Source: Cristatella mucedo | Taxonomy: Eukaryota > Bryozoa > Phylactolaemata > Cristatellidae | Assembly (NCBI GenBank): GCA_009760855.2 | Contig: WPIO01000020.1 | Location: forward strand, 1,892,001 to 1,956,000 | Length of the DNA: 64,000 bases | Reading direction: 5' to 3' | Shown here: in pieces, positions 49,178 to 63,629 of the stretch | How positions within the stretch are numbered: position 1 is the stretch's first letter | Layout of the letters: each line of letters opens with the position of its first letter | Translations under genes and position numbers: made by a program | Notes under the pieces: generated by a model | Seen by the model: the letters and a program-made list of their open reading frames with translations, nothing else | Told to the model about the DNA's origin: nothing | The model's database searches: none

Positions 49178-49465
49178 GAATAATGAAATGGTGGAATGAT
49201 GAAATGATGAAAGGATGAAATTATGACGTGGTGAAACGAAGACACAATGACACGATGAAAAGATGATATGATGAAATGATGAAATGGTGACACGACGAAA
49301 CGACGACACGATGAAATGGGGTAACGATGAAACGATGAAATAAGATAGGATGAAATGATGACACGATAAAACGATGAAATGATGCAACGATGCAATGACG
49401 AAACAATGAAACGATGAATAGATAGAATGATTGAATGATGAAAAGATGCAGTGATGGGTGAAATG
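49178..49465. repeat. 8-bp period minisatellite (GATGAAAY)
   Basis: About 35 diverged units such as GATGAAAT, GATGACAC, GACGAAAC and GATGCAAC in steady 8-bp register over most of the array. Stop-free on the minus strand in three frames for that reason. Confidence 0.9.
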
Positions 49466-49469
49466 GTTA

Positions 49470-50280
49470 AACTATGAAATTATGACAATTTTCAAACGAC
49501 CCGAAATGCGCTATGGTCCACACCACGGATTCAGCGCGAGCCCTAATAGACGTAAAGTGCTCAGCTGACTGATTTTTCGTAAGCTACTTAGAGTGCCGTA
49601 ACCTCTATTTGGCAGCCAAAAGTACATCTGGTTACTGACACGGTGGCCCGCGCAGAGTGTCGTCGCCAGGTCTTGACTGCACGCTAGACTCGGAGACGGC
49701 TGGCGGTCTGCGAAATGCCCGGAAAAGGTCAGCTCGGCGTCTATAGCTGATTAGCTTGTGCGGCGGCCTCGGCTTCGCGGTCCGCGCCAGCTTGCCCTCT
49801 CGCCACCGGTACGCGGCGGGTACGGGGCAAAGCGGGAGTGGGCGGCGGCGGCGGCGGCGGCTTCTTCGCAAAGGCTTTTCGCTACGGGGTTCTCGGCGTC
49901 TGAAAATCGCCCTTTGCGCAGAGCAGTGCAGCTCGCGGCGGCTCCGACAGAAGGAGCAGCCGTCGCTCGCGCGCGCTCCGACGGACGGAAATCGTCCGAC
50001 GCGAAGCGATCGCGGATCGAAGCGATCGCGGATCGATCCGCGATCGAACTTTCGTCGCCGCTCGCCGGAAGGACGAGTCGGAGAGGGTGCCACGGTCTGC
50101 CACCAGGCGGCGCTGGTCGTGGCCGCTCCACAATGCCCACGCTGCATCTCGAGCGGGCAGCTCAACGCAGACATGAGCGCACAGAGAGGATGGGCGTTTG
50201 GCTGGAGAGCCTGCGATGGCGCACTCAAGCCCTGAGCGAAAGTGACGACTTTGGTTTTTGCGTCCGCTCATCGACCGGCA
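49470..50280. other. GC-rich island with palindromic core
   Basis: 49.75-50.25 kb is CpG-dense with contradictory frames on both strands (up to 198 codons on minus). It may be a promoter or 5' exon; nothing decides it. Confidence 0.35.
50003..50046. repeat. 16-bp tandem duplication leading into a 24-bp perfect palindrome
   Basis: GAAGCGATCGCGGATC occurs twice head to tail (50003-50018, 50019-50034); the second copy overlaps the palindrome CGATCGCGGATC/GATCCGCGATCG at 50023-50046. Confidence 0.9.
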
Positions 50281-50284
50281 GTTT

Positions 50285-51185
50285 CACATAAAGGTTTTGT
50301 CACCCACTTTGAGGTCAATTCATTCTCTTGCTCCGGCCTGCCTATTAGAACTATTTACCAATCGAGCAATGTAGCGTACCACCGGCTCCTCCGAATCAAG
50401 TCGTTTAGCTGTACATAGAATCAACCTCAAATCCTGGGTGACCGTGCCTTCAGTTAGAATGCTTCCAAAGCCCGGAACTCAACCCCGACTGGCGTCACGC
50501 CATTCCACTGGCATGGCGTCGTTTAAAAAGGAGCAAAAAACGCACCCGTTCCTCACAGAATTCGCTGAGTACTCGTGAATTATCCTATGGGTAATAATGG
50601 GTGCTGAAACTGTGTGCGTTAATCTTAGTCAGTTGAATTCTTTCTTACCAGCATATGAAAAGTGGCATTGTATAATTGCCATATCACACCAATTCTTGTC
50701 GACCTCCACTGGCTCCGAATCAAACAGCGTATCGGTTTCGAGGTTCTGCGACTCACTTTAAGGCCTCTTCATTCTCTGGTTCTAGCGTACCTATCAGATC
50801 TACTCCCCCAACAGACTAAGCGTCATACCACCCACTTTTCTGACTCGAATTGCTTAGCTATGACTTGAATTAACCTCAAATCCTTTGGAGACCGTGCCTT
50901 TAATTAGTATGCTACCAAGCAATGGCTATAACTCACTCCCGACTGACGTCACGGCATCACATGACTCAGTGGTCTTTAAAAAGAATCTACAAACGCATTC
51001 GTTCCTCCGAGCATTTTCTGGGTCCGTGTGAATCGTCTGTTGAGTGCTTGAGCACGCTGACTCTGTGCAAGTTGTCGCCAACGAACTGACATGCTTCCTG
51101 CGCAGCATGTATGAAGTGCCTGGAAATAGATTTAGTTCTCTTACGATGCTCTACGAACGCCTTATTATTATAATTATTATCGACA
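50285..51185 (+). mobile_element. Two family A LINE 3' ends in series
   Basis: First copy about 50285-50630 (ORF end with FKKEQKTHPFLTEF-like residues). Second about 50640-51185: ITPILVDLHWLRIKQRIGFE, then SLVLAYLSDLLPQQTKRHTT, F-S-D-S-N-C-L-A, and the tail AAGTGCCTGGAAATAGATTT with ATT repeats. Confidence 0.8.
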
Positions 51186-51189
51186 TGAA

Positions 51190-52020
51190 ACCGCCATGGC
51201 TTCTTTGTCAGGTGGTGGCTACGCACGGCTGAAATTTGTGTATATGGAAGAGTTCCTCTAGTGGAGCTTTTTTTGCGACTGGCTGTCGAGACTTAATAGC
51301 ACTTTTCGTCTGCCCCGCCAAAATAAAGGTGTTAGTCCAGCCCGCATATAGCCAGGCAGCTACAGCGGTATGGCGTTAAGCCACCGAGCTCGACAGTTGG
51401 CGCCTGCGACTGCTACTTTTAAGCAACGCGCCGTCGCCGTCAACCGCGATCAAGTCCAGATCAACGAACACGTGGCGTCACTCGCACTTCGACCGCACTT
51501 TCAAATGCTAGCGCCTGGCCCTGGCCATCGGCTTCGAGCTTAGAGGAGTTCGCTAGGCAGCAGCGAATCGGCAGCGAATGCGAATAGGTCAGACCAGCGC
51601 GAGGGGCCTAATGCCTGGAGCGTAGGCTGACCGATCGATGCATCCGACTCGGTTCTGCGGTTCGAGCGACCAGCTCGAGCGACAAGTGCAGCTGCGTATA
51701 GTGAGTATAGCGATGCGCCGCCACAGTGCGCAGCGAGGCCGTGGCTCTGCGGTGCAAAGTGGGGCACTTCGCCACTACCTGCCCACCGGCACCGCTTGGG
51801 TGGAGAAAGCGGCGACGTAGCCGCCCGCTGATTGGATGACGAATCTTTGCGGATCCGCTATTCGAGACAGGACTGGTACGCACGGCAGAGCCTCGCTGCC
51901 GCTCACGGCCGGTCGGACGCGATTCCAACCGTGCCGGAGCCACAGTGCCGCTGTTCTCATCCTCTGTACGGGTTCATCGTGGAAACCCTGGGGACCAACG
52001 ATGGCTTGTAAACTTAAATG
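51190..52020. other. Unassigned sequence
   Basis: GC-rich between 51.4 and 52.0 kb; no supported exon. Confidence 0.3.
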
Positions 52021-52029
52021 GACAGAAAT

Positions 52030-52067
52030 GGGAGAAAGAGAGAGATAGATGGAGAAAGAGAGAGATA

Positions 52068-52146
<79 letters not shown>

Positions 52147-52330
52147 GTATTGAGAGGGACCGGGAGAATATGGAGAGGAAGAGAGGAAGGTAGAGTTGAA
52201 GAAAATGGTAGAGAGAGAGAGAGATAGGGGGAGCTGAAAGAGGGAGAGAGCGATAGTGGGGTAGAGATAGAGGGATAGAGGGGAACGGTAGGAGAGACGC
52301 GGGAAACAATTGGGGGAGAGGGAGAGGTGA
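52030..52330. repeat. (GA)n array and GA-rich flank
   Basis: Pure GA at about 52073-52143, then purine-rich degenerate sequence. Confidence 0.92.
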
Positions 52331-52334
52331 CCCC

Positions 52335-53400
52335 TTGATGGGGCGTGGCCCGAAGTACTTGGGGGGGGCGCACCGTGCAACAAATGCGTACTTCAGAGGC
52401 GTTAAAATTGCAACTAGTTATTCAAAATCTTTAGGGGCACATTCATGACTGGGCTTTTACAAATCGATGCCATCGTAAATCAATGAATGTGTATAATCAG
52501 GGCTTTTTAACGGGTTCACACTGCCTTTACCTTCAGTTGCAGTGTTTCAGTTGCAGTGTTTCCTTTGCTTCGTATCTGCTTGCATAAGAGCCCTCCCATC
52601 GCAAATGGAGCTTTAGCGCACATCACAGGGCGACACTAACCATTAAGCGTAGCGAGTCATTTTTACAGCTTCCGAAGAAGACCAAATCTCTATCTGGGTG
52701 CTTTTTAACTCACTATACGAGAAGCAATAATAATGAGTCAATGAACCACACTCGCGTGGGTAGAGCGATCGGGCCAAGTCGTGCTTGTTTGCCCTGGCTC
52801 AAACCGAGTCGTTCTCTCCTGCCGCCGTGTTCGCTGCACCAGTCAAAACGTGGGCGCAGGCGACGGGTGGGGCACTGACGGCGGCGGCAGTCTCGGCCTC
52901 TTGTATCAGCCCTGCCAGACTACCAGGGGGGGGTGGGGGCTGGCGAGCTCGACGTAGGCCAGCGGCATCGCTGCCTGACGCCGTTCCCTCCACCCCTCCG
53001 AGGGTGAGGCGACCATTCGCATCTGCCTTTGTGTAGCCGCGTGTTTGCTCGCGACATAGGCTAACCAGCGCGTGTTTGCGTAGCGAGCGCACTTATTCTC
53101 GGTGCTGCTACCTGCTCTGTGCGCCATCCGTGCGCGGCTGTGGCGGCTCATTAGGGCCGTTACAGCCGCGGAACCAGCTCTAGGGCGAGTCTGTCAGGCC
53201 CGCCGCCGCTGCCAGGCTCACCGTAGTCAAGCTCGCCGCAGCATCGCTGCGGCTCAGCCCGCTGCCGCCGCTCAACTGGGCCGAGCAGGCGAGTGAGCTC
53301 GCTTGCATTTACGCTCAGCGTCGTGGGACCTCAAGTACGCGTGCCTTAGATCTGATCACAGCTCGCTCGAGGAGTTCGGTGACGAACTCGCTGCTAGAGC
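52335..53400. other. Unassigned sequence, CpG-rich from 52.8 kb
   Basis: A LINE-tail-like remnant (AAATCTCTATCTGGGTGC) lies near 52680. 52.78-53.30 kb is CpG-rich without a supported exon. Confidence 0.35.
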
Positions 53401-53424
53401 TAGCCTGACGTGGCCTAGCCCCGC

Positions 53425-53616
53425 TCTCTCTTTCTCTCTCCCTCTGTCTGTCTATCTATCTACATCTATATCCGTCACTCACTTTCGTTTGACCGTGCTC
53501 TCCCCCCCTCTCTCTCTCTCACTCTCTCTCTCTCTCTCTCCATCCTTATCTATATCTGTCTCACTATCTCTACCTCTCTCATTATCCGTATGTACACACA
53601 CACACACACGCACACA

Positions 53617-53647
<31 letters not shown>

Positions 53648-53648
53648 C

Positions 53649-53722
<74 letters not shown>

Positions 53723-53830
53723 CTGTATATTTAATGTACACTTCTCTCTCACTCACACACTCTCTCTCTATCTGGATCTCTCTATCTCTATCTCTATCTT
53801 TATGCCTCTATCTCCATCTCCAACTGTAGC
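53425..53830. repeat. Compound TC / CA / TA microsatellite
   Basis: TC-rich (53425-53580), CA with CACG variants (53593-53660), TA runs with ACACAC islands (53660-53722), then TC/TATC again. Confidence 0.92.
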
Positions 53831-54138
53831 TCTGTACGTGTCTGTCTAGCAATATCTGGATCTTCGCGTCCGTCTGCTGTATCTCTCACTCTCATCCATT
53901 TCCTTGAATCACAGGATAGTGGTCCCACTTGTCCCGAGCAAGTCTGCAGCCGGCGACTGGGTTGACCACAATGAAGCGATTGATCAAGTAACTCTAGAAA
54001 TATAAATCGATCCGCACCACTCAAGGTTCGCCTTCACTGCAGCAGCACTAGCAAACAGACGACCGGCACAGTAGGCATTTCGCCGGGTCCATTCATAAAC
54101 ACTTTATGCTGACCGCCTCTTCGGTCTAAAGAAGCTTC
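53831..54138. other. Unassigned sequence
   Basis: No feature recognised. Confidence 0.35.
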
Positions 54139-54139
54139 A

Positions 54140-54792
<653 letters not shown>

Positions 54793-55019
54793 AGCTGTGT
54801 TTTGTCGGCGGTGGCTGATCGGCTGTCACTGACAGGAGCATCGACGGCTTTTGGATGCTCGCCTCAAATTGCCCGAACTGCTATCGCCGCGTAGCATTTT
54901 AACGTGTTCTCCCTCTGAGGGCGGCAGTTTCAGCATCAGCGAGGATCAAAGCGACGGGCGACGACAGTTCGCGTACCCTAATAATAGGGCGACGCGATTA
55001 TAGAAGCTTTCTACCCAGT

Positions 55020-55165
55020 CCCAGAGAGGGAGAGAGATCAGTACACTACAAGAAAGAGCGAGAGAAAGAGAGAGATCAAGACAAAGAGAGCGAGAGATAG
55101 AGAGAGCGTAAAATATAAAGGGATATGGTAAGAGAGAGAGAGAGAGACAGATGGACAGATAGAAT
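55020..55165. repeat. GA-rich degenerate array
   Basis: AGAGAG runs with CGAG and ATCAAG interruptions. Confidence 0.8.
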
Positions 55166-55179
55166 GGCATAAGGCATCG

Positions 55180-57620
55180 AGATTCTGAGCGATCTGCAAT
55201 ATATACAAGCTGATTAAAATGGTGCAATTTGGCAGTTGCAACGTTCACGACAAACAAGCCCAGCCGTAGAGTTGTGTGCCAACTATAAGCACAAACATTT
55301 AGACAGGATATTACTAATGCATAGATGGAGCACCTTGGTTGTGTTATGATTGCTTAAGCAGGCCCGAATTTTCGTAATGCGTGTAGCAAAAAATAGGCAG
55401 ACTTAAATGTGGAGTTGATGCTGCCATCCAGTGAAAGGTCAAGGTGGAACTGGGCATTCGGATTATGTAAGGGCGCTATAGTAGATGCTGACCGAACCTA
55501 TTTTAAGGCTTAGGCTTTTCAATTTATGTGCAACAATAGGTTGGCCCATAACTAGTAAGTTAGTTATAAATACATTCAATTTAAAACATTTCACAGCCAT
55601 CCAAGTGCCCGACACGCTGTGAGGCAGGAAGGGATCAAAGAGCGGGTACAGGATGTGCGTCACAGGCATGCCAATTGAAAAAGCTTGGCTGTGCTTTGCG
55701 TTTGCCTCCGCAAGAGGGAGAGTAGTAAATACGAACAGAATTTGACCAAGCACGAACCCCTGGGGAGCTTCAAACTTTAAAGGATTCCCCGATGAACGCT
55801 GCCCATTAAAACACCTGAGCTCTAAATTATCCCACCGACGTAGGACTTAAAGCATCGAATTACTGTGCGAGGCTTTCCCAGGCAAGATGCACTCTAGACG
55901 ACAGGCACTAGCAGCAGACTTGGCGATCCAGCGTATCAAACGCTGCGATCCAGGAGATCCAGCAGAGCGAGCAGCGAGATCCTATCCAAGTCAGCATATC
56001 AGAGAAGGATGCTATGCTTTTGAAGCAGTGCAGACTCAGCGGAGTGATGAGCTTGAAGAAATGACTTAGACTTACCAGCCAGAACAGGTTTGATAGACGA
56101 GCTGCTCTTCTATTTACTATTTAATCGCTTCTCTATCTTTTTAAGGCGGTACGATAGACAGAGGCTGGGCGAACTTTTTTTGTCAATCTCCTAGTCTGGG
56201 GCTAACTTCTTGGCGGATAAGATAACAGCAGTTTTTCAAAGGGTTTAGGGACAATATCTAAGGCTATCGACGTATATATGACGTTGCTTGTACAGGGCAG
56301 CAGCAAGTCTATGCATCTCAGAAGACCAGCATTTGGGAATTTGAGATGAACTTGGTGATTATGTCTGTAATTAAAGGCTTGTAGGTCGGCGAGCCGACTG
56401 AACAGTATCGCAAGGACGAAATGGTGTGGAGTCCAGTGAGGATGTTACCTTAAGCATAGACTCTCTGATATCTAGCTTACTTAGCTTGGTAAAAGAAACT
56501 AAGCTAGAGAAGCGGCATGTAAGAATTCCAATGGGATCACTTGGCAAGGTTTTTCCGCTGGAGGGGTTACGATCACTGTCGGTTAATATCAGCATTCCTT
56601 GATTGTGCGTCTCTGATTCCACTATGCTTTTTTATAAGCTAGACACGGCCTTAACTAGGGTGGATTTTAAAACCTACCTTCGATAGTCAACGTATTCTGG
56701 TAGATGGGCGTTCAGCCGTGACCTTTTGTAGGATTTCTCAAGCTGGCGCTTTATATTTCTAGCTAGATTGACGCATGCAAGAAACCATACGCCATTTGGG
56801 CGAGGACGCATAACGTGTTTAGTCAGAAGAACAAACTCATCCACAACTCTCTGGCTAATATGTTTTTCGGTACTCCACCGGTGACGGCAGGTTGTACGAA
56901 AGGTTAAGTAGTAGCGGCGAGGAAGATATGTCAAGGGTCTCCCGGTTTCGCGATTCACGGGTGATTTTGATAAGGAAGTGGACACTAAGCAAAGAATCAA
57001 TATCCGCATTTCTTAATGCGTGCGAACTTTGGCAATCGTGCAAGCTCACGGGTTATGACACCGCTGGGGAGTTCTTGATCGCTTGAGTATAACCTTCCTT
57101 TGCTGTAAGCGGGTCCATGTGCACGCGACTAATGAGAGAAAATCAATCGGTTAGTGTACGGAAGTAAGCATATAAGAGAAGTCAGTTGGGTGGTGGAAAT
57201 AAATGCTAGAATCGCTCAGCACGAGGAGGCGACGACTTTTGAATGCGGAATCGAAATGAGCTTAGAAAATATGAAAAACCACCACTTGGCGCCTGATTGG
57301 CTGATTGATTGGCAGGCTCCCTGGCTGCTTCCTGTCTGACTGTGGAGCTCCATGATGCAGACAGACGAGCGACAATGGCTTCTCCTCCGCCAGTTTTGAT
57401 TGACCTCGGGGTCAATAAAAGACAGGAAGGCCCATGGGCCTGGCTTGGGTTGCATAGTCCGGCAGTTGGCCTGTTTACGTCTGGCCTAGGTCGCAGCGAA
57501 TATGCCGGAGAAGTCGTGTCCAGCTTTACTAAAGGAGTACAGCCCACTGAGCGGGCATTGCATAGGTACATTTTAAGAGGGGCGCGTGGGCTGACGTCGG
57601 GCTTCATGATCATTAAGACA
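55180..57620 (-). mobile_element. Nearly full-length decayed LINE (L2-like), inverted
   Basis: Read on the minus strand from 57620: PLKMYLCNARSVGC (endonuclease start) near 57560; a linker with RNIKRQLEKSYKRSRLNAHL near 56740; TKLSKLDIRESMLKVTSSLD near 56470 (pre-RT); RT remnants with VLGQILFVFTTLPLAEANAK near 55740; and late RT 'KLKSLSLKIGSVSI' near 55500, fading by 55200. About 2.4 kb, with stops throughout. Confidence 0.7.
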
Positions 57621-57639
57621 GAGAGACCACTGATTTACT

Positions 57640-58320
57640 TAAATTAGAGCGGGCTTCGCGGCTCGAAACAAGTCACTCCCCTAACCAGCCTCAGATCCTT
57701 TGGCTTAGTGCGTATGCTCCTCGAGCAATCCTGTAGCAGAAAGCGAGAAAGACGACTAGAGAGAGAGAGAGTTAGGCGTGGAGTAGACAGGGTCGTCTTC
57801 ATCAGCCTGCCGAGTAGAGAAAATGGTCTCACTATTTCGGTAGCCCCTTCACATGCAGGCTGTTTGTTGCCAGGAGCTACGAGCGACGCTTGCGCACCGC
57901 CTGGAGCCCACACTACCGAGCCGCCAGCGGCGGAGATGAGCTCATTCACCCGAGCACTCAGTCTGCACTCTCCGCACTGTCGCGGCTCGCCGTGTCTCAC
58001 GCTAGCTAAAGCTCTGCGGGCCAACGCGAGGACCAATCACGAGTTATACATCCATTGTCCGCCCATTGCTGAGAGCTCCTTGATTTCCGCTGCCCTCCGT
58101 GAAGTAGATACGGGAGCTACCGACTGCCCCCCTCGCGGCGAGAAAAATGCTGGCATTGACAATCAACTACCTTCTTAACCCCTCCAAGATCAGCCAGCAC
58201 CTTACCTAGCGATCCTTGCTGTGCACAACTTTTGCTCCTTAACTCTTTCTCAGCAATGTAGATCAGACCCAAGTTCATTTTCGGGCTGTGATACCCACTG
58301 GCCAAGATACTGGCCACTGA
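57640..58320. other. Unassigned sequence
   Basis: A 156-codon plus frame (57708-58178) overlaps a 130-codon minus frame; neither is supported. Confidence 0.3.
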
Positions 58321-58324
58321 TAGA

Positions 58325-59590
<1,266 letters not shown>

Positions 59591-60300
59591 GGGCAAGAGC
59601 GCTAGCGCAGCTCCTTCAAAGCATGAGACGCGCCAACGCTATTTATAGGCTAGTGCCTCTGCAAGACCCTGGAGGCCACTGAGGCAGAATCCGCTTCAAT
59701 TGATGGCTCTGAGTATTGGCCTCTACTCTATACCAATAGTGGTTCTAGGTCAATGCTCCGGCCGCACCCCCACCCCCGATTATGGCTCCAATCTGAGTCT
59801 CAGCCTTCTGCGAACGCCCACCTCGTGCTGATATCGCTTGTGACTTGCGTGCGCTATCGCCCTATCGTACGCGCCAGCAATTAGCACCGAATTAGCGACG
59901 CGAACCAATCTTCTCTGCCAATTCTCGACGCCATTTATTATAAGCTGGCCGTTCGCCGTCTCTGCTCGTGAAAGCCGTTTCGACGGATATTCTAGTCATC
60001 TCCGCAACTCGAATCCTGTGGCGGCCGAGCATGTAAAAAGAAAAAAGACGATGCCGCGGTACCAGTGAAGAGCGTCGACGATCCGATGCTCTTCCGCCCG
60101 GTGAGGTTCGCGTTTCCCATAGGGAAAAATGAATTGCTAGCAATTGCTAGCTTAGGGGACACGCTTGGTAGCAGCACGGGCGGAGGCGAGACTCTCCGAA
60201 GCAGCTCGGAGAGGGGGCTTTTCTCTTCGTTCGCGAAGAATCTTTGACCTACCGCCCGCCGACCTTGACCTAGTGACCCTGCGGTCCGTCGCAGTCGGTC
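59591..60300. other. Unassigned sequence
   Basis: No supported gene. Confidence 0.35.
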
Positions 60301-60304
60301 CGCT

Positions 60305-60468
60305 TAGCCACGACAGCCCAGGAAGAGGTAAGGTGCTCGCCTCTCCACCGGCCGAGGTCGCGGGTTCAAATTCCGCAGTGGGCGATCCTTCGTTGCCATC
60401 TGCAAGCGGCGGCGATTGAGGCTCTCTTCTTCTTCCGCAATACATGTGACACTGCTAAATCAGCTTAC
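60305..60468 (+). mobile_element. SINE-1, tRNA-derived
   Basis: ACAGCCCAGGAAGAGGTAAG, GAGGTCGCGGGTTCAAATTC (B box), GCAGTGGGCGATCC, GCGGCGGCGATTGAGGCTC, and CACTGCTAAATCAGCTTACA. Confidence 0.85.
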
Positions 60469-60539
60469 ATGTATGTTTTATTTTAATTTTATTTAGCACC
60501 GCGTGGCGACAGCGCTCCAGGAAAGGTCGCTCGGGTTTG

Positions 60540-61164
60540 ATTGGAAAGCGTCGCATATCCGCTCCCCCCTATCCGTTTCGTAGCACGCGAGGCTGACGCG
60601 GGAGACTTCGCGCTGTCTCGCCCTCCTGTCAGGCCGCAGCGGCGGAGCCGCTGCCAACCACCACGATCGGCGGGCTCGCGCTCGGGCCGACGTACGCCGG
60701 CGGTAGGGGGCGGGGTCCGTTTGAGCCGCAAGTTCTGCCCTAGGCAGAGCCCCGAGTAGCCGAGGAGGAGGAGCCGCTGCGGCGCTGCGACCGACCGCGC
60801 GCGCGCGCGAGACGCTCGCGCGCAGCCGAGCGTGGATCGGCACTTGCGTCCAATCGCGGGCGACGACGTCGTGGAGTCGCGCGGCTATTTCCCACGACGG
60901 CGGCGTCGCGAAGTGCTGCTGCTTATTACCTTGCGGCCGCGTCTCCGAAGCGCCGAGTGCGTCGCGCGGAAGCGCTCGCGGTCGATGTCGAGTGCGCCTG
61001 CCGCTGCGGCCAGCGTCGCGCAGACCCGCAGCTAGTCTGCCGCTTGATAGTCGTTGATTATTTATCCCAATTAATCGTAATAAGGAATGACTCGATAATG
61101 CCGATAATGTCGGGGCAGAAATCACGTCTGCGGCTCCTCGATGGGCGTGTCCTTTTAAAGAGCC
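60540..61164. promoter_or_regulatory. CpG island-like region
   Basis: GC-rich with CGCGCGCGCG near 60797-60808 and dense CpG. It leads up to an ATG in good context at 61165, so it may be that ORF's promoter. Composition only. Confidence 0.35.
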
Positions 61165-61659
61165 ATGGCCGAGTGGCCGCCATCGTCAGAGGGCGGCGGC
61201 GGCAGGGGGGGGGGGGGGAAGAGCTGCATTCGGAAATACCGCCTTCTGTGCGCCCACTCTCGTTTACAGCGTCAGACCCGCCTACTTCGGCCCGCTGAGA
61301 ATGACGAGGAGAGTAGTCTAGCGGAGAGTAACAGCCAGGAAGAGAAAGAGGGCGACGCCGAACCGCAGGCTTCGCGCACGCACGCACACGTTCACTACGT
61401 GCGAGGCGGGCGAGCAGCGTACTCACGGTCGACGGTAGTAGGCGGCCATATTCGGCCGGCCTACTTCGCTATCGTTCGCCTCGTCGGTCGGGCCGAATGC
61501 GCGAGAATCTCACAGCTGATTTGCATAGGCAGTCGGTGCTGCCCGCGTGAACACTGCGCCAACGAACATTCACTCCAATTGCGCAGAAAGCGTGGAATGC
61601 GAGCGATCACATTTACCCAGGATACAGGATGTATATGCTCAAACTTCCCCGGTGCGTAA
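61165..61659 (+). CDS. Hypothetical ORF, 164 codons
   Basis: ATG in AGCCATGG context at the end of a CpG-rich stretch. It starts MAEWPPSSEGGGGRGGGGKS (poly-Gly from a G-run), then an acidic patch ENDEESSLAESNSQEEKEGD. The rest is not recognisable. It could be a first exon spliced within the ORF; the C-terminal part looks random. Confidence 0.28.
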   Translation: MAEWPPSSEGGGGRGGGGKSCIRKYRLLCAHSRLQRQTRLLRPAENDEESSLAESNSQEEKEGDAEPQASRTHAHVHYVRGGRAAYSRSTVVGGHIRPAYFAIVRLVGRAECARISQLICIGSRCCPREHCANEHSLQLRRKRGMRAITFTQDTGCICSNFPGA

Positions 61660-62270
61660 TGCGGAAGGTGGAGAACGGTTGTGCATATACATGCAGCGCG
61701 GTAGAGTGAGCGGCTTTTTCGTATTCTCACGCTGCGATTCCGGCGTGGCGAGTATCAGCCCTGATTGGTAATGAACTTCTTTTGCAGATAAAAGTTAATG
61801 TAGGTATCATGTGAGCAGCGGCCAAAGAGACTGGTGACTTAGCTTTGATGTCTTACGTAGCACATTGTCTGAGGCTTACTAGAATCAGTCAGAGAAATAG
61901 CGATCCAGCGAGAACGCGCTCGCATTTGACACATTTTCAAAATGCAGTAGATAACAAAGAGCTACCAGCGACCGCTTATCCGACCTGCGCCATACGACTC
62001 CTGCAGGCGTCGTTCTTGCAGAGCCAAAATTTATTAAATTCATCACACGAGGTCGCAGACATATCTTGAATAATGGAATACTTGGACCGAGTGGAAAGCT
62101 TGTTAGTTTATCCGCGGACTGTTTGACTTTAAATGCAAATGTTTCGCCGCTTAAGATTTGTTGGTATGGAATTAGTCGTCGTTTTCAGGATCCACTCACT
62201 GACTTGGCTGGCCGTGGATTTGTTATGGCTAGGGTCCTAGCCATGAATTTCTATAGAAGGGACCGAACCG
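61660..62270. other. Unassigned sequence
   Basis: Short frames only. Confidence 0.35.
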
Positions 62271-62279
62271 TAACCTATG

Positions 62280-62660
62280 GACAGTCATCTCTTACGCAAC
62301 GACAACTACTCTCCTGCTGCTGACTATGGCTCGTCCTTTTCAGTGGTCCTGAGACGTAACTTCCATGCCACTCATTATCTGAGCTGCTCTCCTGACTCTG
62401 CTATGCTTCCCACTTACTCTTTATTACATCCACACTCATGCTGCTGCCGACTGGGGCGTATCCTAGCCAGCCGTCCCGAGCTACTACTGCCATACTATTC
62501 ACTACCTCGACTGCCCTCCTGGCTCAGCAATGCTTCCCACTCTCTCTTTGTTGCGTGAGATGAAGTCAGCTGGCTACCGAATGTGTACTGAAAGCCGCTT
62601 AGGCTGTGAGTGCGCTATGCAATACTCTCCTGCGTAATACCCATGTAGTCTTTGACGAGT
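62280..62660 (+). mobile_element. Family B LINE 3' end, partly duplicated
   Basis: GCTGCTGACTATGGCTCGTC, then GACTCTGCTATGCTTCCCAC, then a second, diverged copy of the same stretch (CTGCTGCCGACTGGGGCGTA) before GTTGCGTGAGATGAAGTCAG and the end block. Confidence 0.75.
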
Positions 62661-62744
62661 TACAGAAGGATATACATTACATTTATAAATGGCGTCAAGG
62701 TCGTCTCAAGTTTTACGCCACTGACCATTCGATCGCGCTCCCTT

Positions 62745-62835
62745 TGCAGCTAATGTGTAGTGCCTAGAAAGAGACTGAGTTTTCTGGCCGCGCTATGACA
62801 AATCTATTATCGTTACTATTATCATTATTAATCCG
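62745..62835 (+). mobile_element. Family A LINE tail
   Basis: TGCCTAGAAAGAGACTGAGT, TTTCTGGCCGCGCTATGACA, ATTATCGTTACTATTATC. Confidence 0.7.
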
Positions 62836-63080
62836 TGCGGCTGCTTCACGTCTTTTGTTAATGCATACGAGCGGGATGCTGCTCGATTTCCTTCAACTAA
62901 TGCCCGCTTCGTAACAATTCTGGTTACATAAAGTTCTAGTTACATAAGCTTATAAAGTGCTATAGGGGCACAGACAATAAATGCTCATTTCTTACTAAAT
63001 GAACACTTAATGATTCCGAATATTTGCGTAGCATATAAGCACGAGTGGTGCACCCTGTTGTCAGTTGCTTTAGCTTCGGC
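62836..63080. other. Unassigned AT-rich sequence
   Basis: No feature recognised. Confidence 0.3.
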
Positions 63081-63084
63081 CAGA

Positions 63085-63475
63085 AAGGTAACGTATCTCC
63101 GTCTGCTACTCCACAAAGTCACAATGACTAGGCGGGTGTTATGCAGGGGAGTTTTGTATAACAATCCTAAGCAACAAAGAGAAAGTGAGAAGTGCGGCAG
63201 AGTCAGGAGAGCATTTGAGGGAACGAGTAGCATGGAAATAGCTGCTCAGGAAGGCTGGAAAGGATGTGCCACAGTCGACAGCAGGAGAATAGTTGTCGTT
63301 GCGTAAGAATTGCGAAAGTGAGTTCCACAGTCTAGGACCTGCAGAGCTAAAGCTTCCGTCGCCTCTGGTCTTTCATGCCGTGACGGGCCATGTGGGTCAG
63401 CGCAAAATCTTTGCGCTGTATCCATTGATCAGCCGGCTGCCATCCAAAGTCTTCCAGCAGGGCAAACGCAGGTTT
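63085..63475 (-). mobile_element. Family B LINE 3' end, inverted
   Basis: On the minus strand LLEDFGWQPADQWIQRKDFA (compare LLKQLGWLPVDQRVQSKAL at 25.3 kb) near 63450, ending in the family B block with ACTCCACAAAGTCACAATGA. Confidence 0.75.
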
Positions 63476-63629
63476 TATGGAGGTTCTTACTGACGCGCCG
63501 AAGAAGGCCCGTCGGCAGGTATTGACTAATGGCGACATCGCACCTTATGCTAAGCAGGTCCTGTTTTGAGTAGCATATCCGAGGACAGCCCATAAACAGT
63601 CACAGCGAAGATATCAGTGGAATACCCGA

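Noticed and set aside
49632-50291. Overlapping ORFs of up to 198 codons on both strands
   Set aside because: GC-rich island with mutually exclusive frames and no recognisable product.
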